From positions 273,095,460 through 273,159,459 of the forward strand of contig JAVHZZ010000002.1 in assembly GCA_036250195.1 (NCBI GenBank): a stretch of DNA of 64,000 bases, given 5' to 3'. Below the pieces are notes generated by a model. The model ran no database searches, was not told the origin of the DNA, and was given only the letters and a program-made list of their open reading frames with translations. Both the position numbers and the translations under genes were made by a program. This document shows, one piece after another, positions 52,566 through 64,000 of this stretch. The first letter of the stretch is position 1. Each line of letters starts with the position of its first letter. The DNA comes from Mixophyes australis (taxonomy: Eukaryota > Chordata > Amphibia > Anura > Limnodynastidae).

Positions 52566-54577
52566 GGGTCTGCGCATGCGCAGCCCTTTCCTATACTTCA
52601 GTGTATGTCCCTTTAACTCAATTGGCAGATCAGGCAACACTCCCTATATTAAGCACCTGTGGTCAACACCACGTTGCCTGATCTAGGAGTCTCATTCTCC
52701 ATGAGTCTCTGAAAGTGTTCCTGTATTCCTCGTGTATTCAGCGCTGCTGATTCCTGTGGTTTCCAAACCACTTCTATCTCTGTGGTTTCCAAACCACTTC
52801 TACTACTGTGGTTCCCATACCACTTCTACCATCAACTGTATCATCGTGACTGTTTGCTGATTCCTATCCGCTGCCTCCGTGCACTACAGTCTTCTAAAAC
52901 ACTTCAACGCTATTGTTATCATTGTGGCTGTTTGCTGATTCCTATCTGCTGCCTCCGTGCACTCCAGCCTTCACTTCACATCCACTCACCTGATCATCAT
53001 CAAGTTCCTGAGCTGATTCCTATCCGCTGCTTCCGTGCACTACAGTCTCCAGCTTGCAACTCGCCTGTGTTCATCATCGTGACTGTTAGCTGATTCCTAT
53101 CCGCTGCCTCCGTGCACTACAGTCTCCAGCTTGCAACTCGCCTGTGTTCATCATCGTGACTGTTAGCTGATTCCTATCCGCTGCCTCCGTGCACTACAGT
53201 CTCCAGCTTGCAACTCGCCTGTGTTCATCATCGTGACTGTTAGCTGATTCCTATCCGCTGCCTCCGTGCACTACAGTCTCCAGCTTGCAACTCGCCTGTG
53301 TTCATCATCGTGACTGTTAGCTGATTCCTATCCGCTGCCCCTGTGCATTGCCGCCTCATCTCAGCTCTCCTGTGTTTCCAGTCTACTGCTCACGTTGCCA
53401 TCTGCTACACTTCTGGATCTACAGCTCCTGGTCTACTCTGCCATCCCGTGTTCCATCACTGTGGGTCCTGTTGGTTGCCCCTGGTTACCTCCGTGGGCGC
53501 AGAGTCCTGCTGCTGCCGTCAGCGCTATCGTCCATCTCCTGCTGATCCGCTCTCCACGCCTTCACGTGTCTCGCTGGTCTCTACCCTCCTGTCAGCATTG
53601 GATTCGTATCTCAACTACTACCCCTCTGCTGGATCATCTCCATTCTCCTGGGTCCTCTATGAGTCCAGTTCCACGTGTTACTGATTCCTGTGGATTCGTG
53701 TCCCTGTTGGTTTACTTACCTGTGCGCTGCACCTACTAGACCGCGGCCTCATCCATCCAGGGACTTCTCATCCAGTCGGCCTCCTGCCGCTCAGGTATCG
53801 CTGCACTCCTATCTACTGCCTGCTTCTGAACCACGGTATGCATACTTCTCATTGACTGTGCTGGTGTATTGCATATCTTGCTGGACTGTGTTTGGTTCTC
53901 TCTGGAGTCTGCTATCCGCTGAGTCTTTTGCCATCATTGACTGTGTTATCTTGTGCTGGACTATTTCAAGTGACTTTCTAGATTTGCAGACCTGCTCAGT
54001 CATTTATATATATATATTGTGCATATTACTGTGGATCGTGTATAAGGTGCCTGTGTATATCCTGTGTTGCAGTCTCTCCCCATGCACCTCCTCACATATA
54101 TATTCAGTGGTACAACTTGCTCATGACAGACCACTGATCCCTGTTTCCTGTATCACCTGTTCCAGTATCCTCTCACATAGCAGTGGTACAACTTGCTACC
54201 GCAGACCACTGACTACCCGGATACCTCCACTTGGATTCCATTCCTTCACTCAGACAGCGGTACAACTTGCTATCCGCAGACCGCTGACTCTCATCACCTC
54301 CTTCTCTGTTGGACATTCCTCCTCACTATAGCCGTGGTACAACTTGCTATCGCAGACCACTGACTATCTTCACGTGCCCTTGTCCATACAGTTCCTCGTG
54401 TACTATTACCTCCATATTACCAGTGCTGCTAGTCATAGACTTTCCTGAGCATCTCATCAGTTACCATTTCCTGTTCCGTGATCACCCAGCTACCAGAGTA
54501 CCCTATCACCATCTACATTGCTCTGGTAAGCCTACCACCTGGTGATCCCTGGGTAAAGACTCCTAGTGCCCGTGACA
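52499..54577 (+). repeat. 3' LTR of copy B (2079 bp)
   Basis: Equal in length to the 5' LTR; by eye two substitutions (near 52713 and 53743). Followed by the TSD ACTGA. Confidence 0.95.
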
Positions 54578-54848
54578 ACTGAGCCGTCCATCAGCTCCCT
54601 AAACTTCCATCACGCTTATATCACACTAATTTTTCCAGGTCAATTACAGACATGGAAAATGAACTTGGGGAATAGAGCCATCTCCTACTGCCTTATGTTG
54701 GAAGGGCTAACTTGATAAAAATGGTCTCTTTTCTCGTCTTTTTTTTATCTTATCCAATGTCTACCACTTTTACAGACCAAGCAAGAATTGACGCATTGGA
54801 CCTTTTTAGAAAGTTTATTTGCATAGTTAGGAGACCAAGAATATGTTA
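54578..54848 (+). pseudogene. LINE ORF2 fragment, continuation
   Basis: Resumes the LINE gene after copy B. Readable pieces (FPGQLQTWKMNLGNRAISYC, then ALDLFRKFICIVRRPRI) match the region after the reverse transcriptase in L1/Tx1-type ORF2, where a stretch like LLRKFIW-x-RPRI is common. Frame changes and a stop are present. The gene is cut again near 54848 by a chromovirus. Confidence 0.6.
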
Positions 54849-55403
54849 GTGACAGCCAGGTGCACGCAGGTGCAGCTTTAATTATTTTTTGCATTGCAGT
54901 GTCAGGTGGCTGAATTACCCTCCAGCACCTCCTCAATTCTGATTGGGCATTCTATGTATTTAAAGCAGGGAAGGCTTAGCCTCCCTGCCAGATATAGCAT
55001 CAGTTCCTGGCTGCTTTCCTGCCACCTCTCTTGCTATGTTTACTCCTGCTTCCATGTATGTCTGATGTTCCTAGACTTCTGATTTTTTGCTCGTGACCCT
55101 GACCTTTGCTTGTGACTCGGATACCCTTGCTTTTTGCCGGCCTGATCTTTTGCTTGAGCCCGACTTCGCTGATTTCTTCTGCCCTTGAACCCATGCTTGT
55201 TCCTGACCACATTACCTGCTGTCATCACCTTCTATTTCCACGCTGCGGTATTACTCATAAGCATGCACTACGTTAAGTTTAAGACCTGCGGGCATCTGAG
55301 TACCTGTGAGGATATCCAGCTTTATCTGAAAGGTGGCTGCTATAGGTGAAAACCTAAGCTACTGCTTCTGCAAGCTTATGGATAATAGCTGATAGCCATA
55401 ACA
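54849..55403 (+). repeat. 5' LTR of element D, truncated
   Basis: Matches 57865-58410 from CAGCCAGG to GCCATAACA with moderate divergence; about 60 bp of the LTR start is missing. TATTTAAAG box near 54957. Confidence 0.75.
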
Positions 55404-55439
55404 TTATAACCGGACAGCGAAGTTGCTTCGTGGGAACTA

Positions 55440-57803
55440 TTTATGGATGACAAAGGAACAAATCTTTCTCTTGACGGGACAGAACCAAACTCTGTCACAG
55501 ATGGTTCAAGGACTTTCGCACTGGTTATCTGCGCAAGAAGCCACTAGAACCTTGCAAGCCTAGCAAGCTCGTTCAGGCCCTGCAGTGGAGCCCAAATTGA
55601 ACTTACCCGACTGTTTCTCTGGTGATAGAGCCTTATTCCACAACTTTAAATAGAGTTTTAAGCTCTATTTCACCTAAGACCTCGTTTTTCAGGTTCTGAG
55701 CAGCAAAGAGTTGTTATCATAATCTCACTGTTTCAAGGTGACCCTCAGTCCTGGGCATTTAGTCTTCCTCCCACGAGTCCCTCTCTGCAATCAGTTGACG
55801 CTTTCTTTAATGCCTTGGGTCTGCTCTATGACGATCCGGACAGGGTGGCCTCGGCAGAGTCTCATCTCAGGGCCTTAAAACAAGTGCCACCTATTACTGG
55901 TTTTACGTGTAAAGGTGCCGATACAGTTAATTGGTCACCAGCAGCTTTAGCATCTTTTTTAACCCTTAAAGATGTTTTTACATCTGCCTCAGTGCTCAGG
56001 CATCCAAACCCAGAACTTCTGTTTATAGTTGAAATGGATACTTCAGACGTAGGGGCTGGTTCTATTCTTCTCAGAGGGAACCTCGGAACCAAAGGCTGTA
56101 TCCTTGTGCATATTTCTCTTGAAAATACTCAGCTGCAGACATTAATTATGCTGTGAACAACCGAAAATTAATAGCCATCAAATGGGCTCTTGAAGAGTGG
56201 CGACACCATCTTCACGGATCATAAAAATCTTCAGTACATTCAGGCCGCCAAGACCTTGAATTCTAGGCAAGCCCTCTCTTACTTGTTTCAAGTTCTTAAT
56301 TACTTTTCAACCAGGCTCTAAGAACCTCAAGGCCTATGCACTCTCTCGGAGCTTTATGTCCTGTCATGCTCCCCCTCCAGATCCTCGGCCCATCATTCTG
56401 TCCTCCTTGTTTCATGCTGGTTTGACCCAAGACTTGGAATTATGCTTGGTCAATTTCAAAGAACTGCCCCTGCTGAGACCCCTACCGACAAGCTGTTCAT
56501 TCCATTTCATCTTAGGAAATCGGTAGTCGCTGAATGCCATGAAAACAAATATGCTGGGCATCCAGGAATATCTAAGACCAACGAAATCCTCTTACTTTAG
56601 GTTTGGTGGCCCACCTTGTCTTCTGATGTTCGAAGATATGTCCTTTCCTGTGAAGAATGCGCCAGAAGCAAATCCTCCAGAAGCCGCCCTTCGGGTCAGT
56701 TGATGCCCTTGTCTACTCCAGCTAAACCCTGGACACATCTTTCAATGGATTTAATTGTTGATCTACCATGGTCATCTGGTCACAATACCATATGGGTGGT
56801 TGTGGTTCGCTTCAGTATGATGGCTTACTTTGTACCGTTAACTAAACTACCTGATGCAGGAATTCTGGCCTCGTTGTTCGTTCAACATATTTTTCGTTTA
56901 CATGGTCTTCTTAAGGACATCGTCTCTGACCGAGGTTCCCAATTTGTTGCCCACTCTTGGAGATCTTTCTGCAGCCTGCTAAGAATGAAGGTTATAATAT
57001 CCATCCGCAATCCAACGGCCAGACAGAGAGAACTAATCAGTCCCTGGAACAATTCCTTTGCTTGTATATTTTTCCAAATTTCATGATAACTAGTCCTCTC
57101 TTCTCCCGTGGGATGAATTTGCCTAAAACAATTCTTGTCATTCCTCAACCCGCATATCTCCGTTTTTCTGCAACCTTGGTTTCCATCCCAGGGCGAATTC
57201 TCTCTCCTCTATAACATCTCCTAATGTTTCCAGGAGCTTCTTCTACTGCCTTACGGCCCAGAGTTATCTGGAAGAAAGTCCACTCCGTTTTGCATCGTAC
57301 CTCCTTCAGATCCAAGTCTTTGTCATATTGTCATCGTAGAGTTGGTGATACAGTTTGGCTCTCCACCCGGAACACCAAGCTCCAGCAGCCTTGTAGGAAA
57401 CTAGATCCCAGGTTCATTGGACCATCTACTATTATCAAGGATCAATACCATGGCTTTCAGACTTAAATTGCCTACATCTTTAAAATTTCCAAACACATTC
57501 TATTGTTATCTATTGAAACCTGTTGTCTCTTCTAATAAGTTTAATTTTTACAGACCACACAGACTGCAGCTAGACAATGTAGATGGATGCATTGAGTTCG
57601 TGGTGAAGATTTTGGATTCCAAGAAATTTCAGGGGCAGATTCATTTCCTTGTACACTGGAAAGGCTACGGCCCGGAAGAACGATCTTGGGTTTCGCAGAG
57701 ACACTTCCATGCTGACAAGCTTATTAAAGAGTTCTTTAAAAAATTTCCTGGGAAAACTGGATGTCGGGGTGCCTCGACCCCTCCTCAAGGGGGGGTAATT
57801 TTA
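55440..57803 (+). pseudogene. gag-pol remnants of element D with integrase and chromodomain
   Basis: Gag-like pieces (LPDCFSGDRALFHNF near 55605, FLPRVPL near 55760) run into a short segment fused directly to RNase H (PITGFTCKGADTVNWSPAAL, LLFIVEMDTSDVGAGSILL). RNase H continues in broken frames to about 56340. Integrase follows: zinc-head Cys pair (CEECARSK), first Asp region (HLSMDLIVDLP), second Asp (DIVSDRGSQFV) and a shifted NGQTERTNQ. Then come a GPY/F-like module and a chromodomain (IHFLVHWKGYGPEERSWV, 57625-57695), ending next to a polypurine tract (AAGGGGGGG, 57788). Many stops and frame changes; inactive. The gag to RNase H junction is a large deletion. Confidence 0.8.
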
Positions 57804-58410
57804 TGAGCTGTGGGTCACCGCGGTCCTTCATGCTTAGTCCCGGATGTTATGGCAACAGCCGGGACAGCACAGATGCAGCCTTAGTTCATTTTTGTATTGC
57901 AGTGTCAGGTGGCTGAATTACCCCCCAGCACCTCCTCAATTCTGATTGGGCATTATATGTATTTAAGGCAGGGAGGGCTTAGCCTCCCTGATGGTTATAG
58001 CATCAGTTCCTGGCTGCTTTCCTGCCTCCTCTCTTGCTGTACTTGTTCCTGGATTGTTTTCCGTGTATGACCATTGGCTTATGTTCCTGGACTTCTGATT
58101 TTTTGCTTGTGACCCTGACCTTTGCTTGTGACTCAGATACCCTTGTTTTCTGTTATTTTGTCTGAATCCATCTTTGCTGATTTCTCCTGCCATTGAGCCC
58201 TGGCTTGTTCCTGACCACATTACCTGCTGTCATCACCTCCTATTTCCACGCTGCGGCATTACTTATAAACTTGCACTACGTAGAGTTTAAGACCTGGGGG
58301 CACCTGAGTACCTTTGAGCATGTCCAGCTTTACAGGAAAGGTGGCTGCTATAGGTGAAGACCTCTGCTACTAGTTCTGTAAGCTTATGATAATATCTGGT
58401 AGTTGTAACA
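57804..58410 (+). repeat. 3' LTR of element D
   Basis: A 607-bp LTR from TGAGCTGTGGG, after a polypurine tract, to AGTTGTAACA. Contains TATTTAAGGCAGGGAGG near 57960. Confidence 0.78.
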
Positions 58411-59190
58411 CATGGAACCTACTGGATGGGTCTTCTGCAGTCTAGTAATTTTTATCACTGTCAGGCCGCTGATGCAGACTTATTTCATTGTCTGTGGGAT
58501 TGTCTTTTGGTCAGAATCTTTTGGTTCCAAGTGATATGATATGCGGAGGAGATCTTGATAAATTTCGTTCCCTTCACACCACAATGGACCATACTGGAAA
58601 CATTTCCGGCTGCTCAGAAAATAAACAGAGATGGTAAACGATTATTACTCCCAATTAACACAGCTATGCACATGTCTATTCCTCACTTATGGTTGCAACA
58701 CACGGCCCCTCCCTTATAATTCTTCAAGGAGAAACTTGCTTTCATTATTCATATGGATTGGGTGAAGACATTAATGGACAAAGAACGGTTGCTTGGGAGA
58801 TTTATTGATATGTGGGAAAGTTACATTACTACATTACCAACTGATGCTAAAAATTAAACATGGGCCTGCTTGCAACATACGATATGGTACGAGTTACTTA
58901 ATGTGTCTGATGATCCTCCTATTCTTGATTAGTAATTTTTTGCTGGGGTTTGGGGGGCTTGTGGTGATAGGCTGGTGATTTCATGTGGTCCCTTGCTCTA
59001 CATTCTACTCCCTGCCACAGGAGTTTGGGGATAGCGAAAGTGTAAATTAATACTCTGTGTTAATCATGCTACTGAACACAATTCTTGTCTTCATATCATG
59101 CACAATTTGACTGTCATATATATCTCTGGTTTATTTTATTATTTGTTGTGTTTGATTTCAATAAAAAAGACTTGGAAAAAAGAAAAATGC
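58411..59190 (+). pseudogene. LINE ORF2 C-terminal part and 3' end
   Basis: Readable pieces (ADADLFHCLWDC, a Cys-rich stretch typical of the L1 C-terminus; MDWVKTLMDKERLLGRFIDM; YITTLPTDAKN) are followed by untranslated sequence and an AATAAA-A-rich end (59160-59185), as expected of a LINE 3' end. Part of ORF2 between 54848 and here is missing. Confidence 0.6.
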
Positions 59191-62100
59191 AGATGTACAT
59201 TTTTGTTAGCACACTGGTAGTTAGCAGAGCGCATACAACTGATGTTCCATCTGCATTTTAGAATGAGCATATTTCTGCTGATTAAAAATGCTCATAAACA
59301 TTTTAGAAAGTTTTCCTATGCATCTCTGTTATTTTTTTCCTAGTAAAAAATGTGCATGCTGTGCAGTGACTGCTAAAAAAAAGCTAGCGTGCCAAGCAAA
59401 GACCATATGTCATAGTCCAGTTTTCAGGGACAGCTAATAGTACATATTTTCCATATATTATAGTCTGAGCATCTGTGTATTTATTACTGACTGACATGTT
59501 TTAAAAGATCCACAGATGATTCTGTGAGAAGCCACAACCTGATGCAATCAGATCATAGGAATCCTTACAACATCACATATTTCAGGACCTGAGTGTGTTG
59601 ATCTTGTTTGAGGCTGTGTCCTGTCTAGCTATTGGAAGTGGGATCGGATCCAGGTAGTCACAGTAAGAATTTGATAGTGGAAGGAGCAGAATGCCTCAGC
59701 AGCATAAAGTAGCAATGTCAATTTTTAGATCCTGCTTCTGAAAATAATACATTTTTAAATATGAATTGTAAGGCAGAAGGGATACTATGACCATAGTTAT
59801 GTCCCTGCTTTTATGATCTTCATAAAGAACACACCATATGGGTTCCTGTTTTGTTGATTCATAAAACTCTGATTTTTTTTATTATGTGGCTTCAGATGTT
59901 ACTTTATAGAGTCAAACGAGCTCTCTTAATGTATAACATCTAGGATCTTTAGCTTCATATGAGTTTGTATTTTTTGCTCATACATTATTACTTACTGTTT
60001 ATTTGATTCTGTTAAGTTCATCATTTATTTGAGAATGATTTACTTCTTAGCACATTGTCATATTTTATATTCAGGTTTATATCTGCTCCTTTATGTGTTT
60101 TTTATTTTAGATATTGCACCAAAAATTACAAAATATGTGTAATCATTGACTGCTTGTTTAGTCTTGGGAACCCCAGTGTACTTTTGTGATCAACAAATTG
60201 TAAACATCAATATTTAAATGGAAGATCACTGAATATTGATTAGGGCTTCATTGTTACACCTAGGACACCTGTTATCCTGGAGTCAAGCTGTGAAGGGCTG
60301 TACAATTAATTAAACTACAACCTGTCACAATGAGGTCAGATTCTACTTGTGTTCTTCAATGTTATTTTTTAATGACTTCTTTCATTGTGAACCTCTCTCC
60401 AGACTAGCCTTCCATCTGTTTTCCTATATCCTATCAATAGCTGTAAAAGCTAGATCTTGTTCCTGGGTATTTAGAAGTTGCCTATTCATGAGGACACCAA
60501 AGTGATCTTCCTATCTGTGATGATGGTCACCTGGACATAATGTCATTGTTGGATTTACTCAAGAAGAAATTGTAGTACACTACTTGGAGTTGAAGAATAG
60601 TACAAAAAAACTGCAGTATCAACGTATTTAAAGGCAAGTGTCCATGTGTGATTCACATAACAGTTATGTTTGTTTTGTGACTGAAAATATAATCTAGGCG
60701 CACAAAGCAACAATGTGAGTGAGCAGTGAATGCAATGCAATTTGCTTTAAAGACTGGGCTCTATCTGTAAATTGTGGGAGACATGCCAATTAACAGAAGG
60801 TTATTAGCAAATGCATAGTTGAGGATAATGTTAAAATAGTACACTTGTCGACAGCAAATTACAATATAAATAGCTTAATTTTTATTGATTTTGTAATCTA
60901 AAAATGTTTCAAATATTTTCAGTAAGAAATCAATGTTTAATTTTTTCAGTTTATTGCTGCATTGTAACAATTATCAATTGCTCTTGCAAAGAGTTACAAT
61001 ACTGCTGACTTTTAAATCATATGTGATTTTAGTGTTTCAAACACTGCTCAGCAATACAGCAAATCTTACACACCTCTACCTTTCCAGGGTTATGCTTGTT
61101 AGGGAGCTACATCTATGTGTTCTAGGATGCATTTTTTGTGTGGTCATTTTAACAAGTTCTGCAACGCTCATGCCTGTTTAATTTGAATGTTTTGTACTGT
61201 GTGGTATCCTCTCTGGCAATAGTACAAAGTCACAGAGATTGCAGTATATCTATGTGGTATTTACAGTAAAAGAGAGAGGCTCTTGTGTGCGATGTCACTG
61301 CCAGGGGTGTAGGAACCAGAGTGGGGAGGGGGGGAGGAATTGCCCCCACACCCCATGATTTCTGCTGGGTGGGCAAAGACTGTGTTTTGCACCCCCATAT
61401 ACTTCAACACAGAAGCCTTCATGCTACTTTCTGAAGTCATGGTATCTGTTCTAAATTTGTGAAACATTTTAGTTTAGTATAACTACCAAATGTTTGTTTA
61501 ATATAGATAGCCTTAGTATAGATTTAATACAGATTGATTGATTTGTTTATTTAAAAAACTGTAAGTCTTCCTTTCATAAACATTTAATAAATAACCTGTA
61601 TTGATGATGTACAACTATTCACTTTACTTTTACCCTGAATTTTGTGCGGTACGTTCAGTAACAAACATGAGATATAGCAATTTGAATTTATAGCACATAC
61701 CATAACCAGTGAGGCAGTGACTATAGATTTATAAATACTCCCAATCAAATGAGATTAGGCTGTCAAAAAAATCTGAATAAAAAGTAGGTTAATGACTGTG
61801 AAAAAATGTACATTTTTAAGATGAACTATTGAATTTCTAACAGCTATTGTACTAATTGGAAGTTAATATTAATAATAATATTTATTTAATAATGTATAAG
61901 GATATTTTATAGTAAAATAAACATTGAAACTGGGGTTGACCAACCCCTGAAACACTGACAAAAATGAACATAGGGAGTCTTTGTATATCTACAGTCACTG
62001 TTACAACTGTCGCAGAACGAGATACCAAACTCTAGAAAAAGGAGCTCTAAGTAGTCATTGACCTTTTGTCTCCCCATGAAAATCTTCTTTCCTATGTCCC

Positions 62101-62751
62101 TGGTCACTGCTCAGTAAAAAGAACAGCAAAATTGTATAAAGTTATTACCGTACTTACATATTCCCATTGGAGCTTGGAGGATGTGCTTTGAGATGTTCAC
62201 TGAAATGCTGAACGAAGAATGTGTAATGAACAGAGAACTGAACCTCTATGTGATGTCATGTTTTATTATTTTTAAACTGAGATCTGGGAAACTTGCAATA
62301 CACGAGTTTCAAGTCTATCTAAGTTGGTATATCCACAAAAACATTATTGGCTACAAAGTCATTGGTTCTTGCAGAAAGGCCTTAGTGATGTGGGCTAGAA
62401 GGATCTCCAGAACTTTTGCATTGGATTTTGGGGTTTTTGGATGTCCAAATCTTAACTTGAGAAAATTTAGAAACAGATGTATATGTACACATCTCTATAT
62501 GAAAATTATGTTAATACATGAACCATGCTTCTCTTACATTAACTGAACTCCCCATGACTGACATATGATCTTTAAACTGCATGTTTCTATGCCACTGAGT
62601 TCCATTACCTAGTAGATATCCACATTTCATACAGAAGATATCACTCCTCTGGTTGTTCAGGTGTATTTGTTTCGCTCTTCAGCTTTATTTTAGTAGAGTG
62701 CTTGCTCTTTAGACAGTTACAATAGACTGAGATTATCCCAAAGCAAATTAA
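59191..62751. other. AT-rich sequence without recognisable genes
   Basis: Short open frames only, none with a recognisable domain. A segment near 61297-61400 begins CAGGGGTGTAGGAACC and could be a hAT end, but no partner end was found. No RNA gene was seen. Confidence 0.5.
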
Positions 62752-62926
62752 GGGGTATATTTACTAAACTGCGGGTTTGAAAAAATGGAAATGTGGCCTA
62801 TAGCAACCAATCAGATTCTATCTGTCATTTATTTAGTATATGCTACAAAATTATATCTAGAATCTGATTGGTTGCTATAGGCAACATCTCCACTTTTTCA
62901 AACCTGCAGTTTAGTAAATATACTCC
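62752..62926. mobile_element. Harbinger-like MITE with TAA duplication
   Basis: A 175-bp hairpin: GGGGTATATTTACTAAACTG on the left and CAGTTTAGTAAATATACTCC on the right, flanked by TAA (62749-62751 and 62927-62929). It shares inner arms (TAGCAACCAATCAGATTCTA) and exact length with the MITE at 44883-45057. Confidence 0.9.
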
Positions 62927-63540
62927 TAAGTGTTACATATTATAGTTACATATAACTGATTACTTGGAGGGAATTTTTATTGGCAAAGTAAGTTCAGTGT
63001 GTTACATGATGCTTTATTTTGTCCTTCTACTTGCGCTACTATGGTCATTATTGATCTTTAGCTGTATTCTATACATGTCATGAGGTTATATTTATCCCAT
63101 GTACACTGAATGCAGAGAGTAATTATATCCCAAATGTGTCTATCTGCCCCGATTTACAATGCACCTGAACTTACAGCTGAGAATTCTAACAGAACATGGG
63201 CCCAGTTTATAACATTAATGTAATATTATTCTGTAGACATTTGGAGAGAATGAAAGAAGCTAGCCAACTTTTAAATGCCTAGTAGACTCGAGTTTAAATC
63301 AAGCTGATAAACAGTAATTAACAGTTATAGTAGTTCATACTGAAAATGCTTCTATGTGAAGATGCCATGAGGGAAGTACTTAGCACAGATAGAACAGAAA
63401 GCAATCCTGAGTATTAGAATAAAAGAAAGCTAGTGAGCGAACAGCACAGTTATCGTTATGATCTCAAAAATAGAGCGAGTAACATTAAAGCTGCCACTGT
63501 GGCATTCAAGCATTGCATAGGCACCTGGAACACAGATATC
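62927..63540. other. AT-rich sequence without recognisable features
   Basis: No gene, repeat end or RNA was recognised. Confidence 0.5.
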
Positions 63541-63542
63541 CT

Positions 63543-63608
63543 TCATCATCATCATCAACATTTATTTATATAGCGCCAGCAAATTCCGTAGCGCTTTACA
63601 ATTGGTAA
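63543..63608. repeat. fragment of a dispersed repeat
   Basis: A CATCATCATCATCAA run followed by CATTTATTTATATAGCGCC and CCGTAGCGCTTTACAATTGG, strings I recognise as recurring in amphibian and fish repeats. I could not assign a family. Confidence 0.4.
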
Positions 63609-63644
63609 CAAACATTAATAATACAATACTGGGTAATACCCCAT

Positions 63645-63862
63645 TCATACTGCACCAAAAACCCGGGTTTTTGCAGAGGCACGCTGAAAAACCCGGGTTT
63701 TGGTGCAGTATGAATAGTCCAACCACAAAATCCCGGGTCTAAAATCCCGGGACTTAGACCCGGGATTTTGCGAGGGCTAATTCCCGGGTTGGACCCCGCT
63801 CGCCTGCAGTATGAATGGTGCAACCCGTGTAATTCCCGGGTCTCACCATTCATACTGTAAAA
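63645..63862. repeat. foldback element rich in CCCGGG
   Basis: Outer arms CCATTCATACTGCA (63650) and TTCATACTGTA/CAGTATGAATGG variants, with many AACCCGGGTTT, ATCCCGGGT and ACCCGGGAT palindromic cores in between. It looks like a MITE-like foldback. The ends and TSD were not resolved. Confidence 0.5.
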
Positions 63863-64000
63863 AAAAAAAATGGGGAAGTAAAAAAAAAAGATTTTAATTA
63901 ATAAAAAATACATAACAAATGTTTACTTAACTTATTTTCAGCCAGCGGTGTCTCTGGTGCATTGCCGGCTGTCAGGGGGACCTCTGGGTACTAAAATTAC
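63863..64000. other. window edge, no feature
   Basis: A-rich run, then ordinary sequence cut by the window end. Confidence 0.5.

Larger units (their letters stand above)
46164..54577 (+). mobile_element. sushi-type chromovirus, copy B (full length, open gag and pol)
   Basis: An 8.4-kb element with two 2079-bp LTRs and a perfect 5-bp TSD (ACTGA at 46159-46163 and 54578-54582). Gag and pol are open and joined by a -1 frameshift site. I saw about two differences between the LTRs, so insertion is very recent. Its main visible defect is a Ser-to-Phe change in the protease active site. It is inserted in a LINE reverse transcriptase gene. Confidence 0.96.
54849..58410 (+). mobile_element. decayed chromovirus (element D)
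   Basis: Two related LTRs (54849-55403, 5' truncated; 57804-58410) enclose broken gag, RNase H, integrase and chromodomain. Protease and most of the reverse transcriptase are deleted. No matching TSD was found. The LTR promoter region (TATTTAAGGCAGGGAGG) is shared with the solo LTR at 45113. Confidence 0.82.

Noticed and set aside
61297..61400. Possible hAT end (CAGGGGTGTAGGAACC)
   Set aside because: No partner inverted repeat or 8-bp duplication was found nearby.
62181..62546. 121-residue open frame in the AT-rich right part
   Set aside because: No domain or homology recognised, no promoter or splice context; its length is compatible with chance.

Overview
The window looks like repeat-dense intergenic DNA from a vertebrate, most likely a large-genome amphibian (frog or toad). 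The evidence is the repeat mixture: Tf1/sushi-type chromoviruses, GIY-YIG Penelope-like elements, ZBED-type hAT transposons, an L1/Tx1-like LINE, TTA/TAA-flanked Harbinger-like MITEs and a retrovirus with env. I saw no intact host gene. The only host-derived sequence recognised is a broken, intronless NSMCE2 (SUMO ligase of the SMC5/6 complex) copy near 42.7-43.2 kb. The species assignment is inference.

Layout. 1-2.6 kb: eroded Ty3/gypsy element (gag, protease, integrase zinc-binding domain). 2.6-15.3 kb: a Penelope-like element (PLE) beside a TA microsatellite that took in a solo LTR; the PLE coding region is split by a near-complete sushi-type retrotransposon (copy A, 5279-13411). 15.3-24.3 kb: a second PLE, split by a reverse-strand ZBED-hAT transposon (itself carrying a smaller hAT) and by another non-autonomous hAT. 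25.9-36.3 kb: an endogenous retrovirus (LTR, gag, pro-RT, env, LTR) with a non-autonomous reverse-strand sushi-type element in its leader. 36.3-43.8 kb: hAT fragments in opposite orientations, a third non-autonomous hAT, a palindromic MITE, a solo LTR and the NSMCE2 pseudogene. 43.8-59.2 kb: an L1-like LINE broken by a solo LTR, by sushi copy B (46164-54577, with open gag and pol) and by a decayed chromovirus. 59.2-63.5 kb: plain AT-rich sequence with one MITE; a foldback lies at the right edge.

How the parts work together. The two sushi copies show a complete retrotransposon control programme: a TATA box, a predicted transcript start complementary to the site next to the 5' LTR (self-priming), gag beginning 13 nt after the LTR, a PEG10-like -1 frameshift site with a possible pseudoknot, a pol polyprotein ending in a chromodomain, and a polypurine tract. 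Target-site duplications (TSDs) establish several nesting relationships. Copy B is the youngest LTR element seen (about 2 differences between 2079-bp LTRs by eye), but its protease active site reads DFG instead of DSG; copy A has DSG but a 1-nt deletion in pol.
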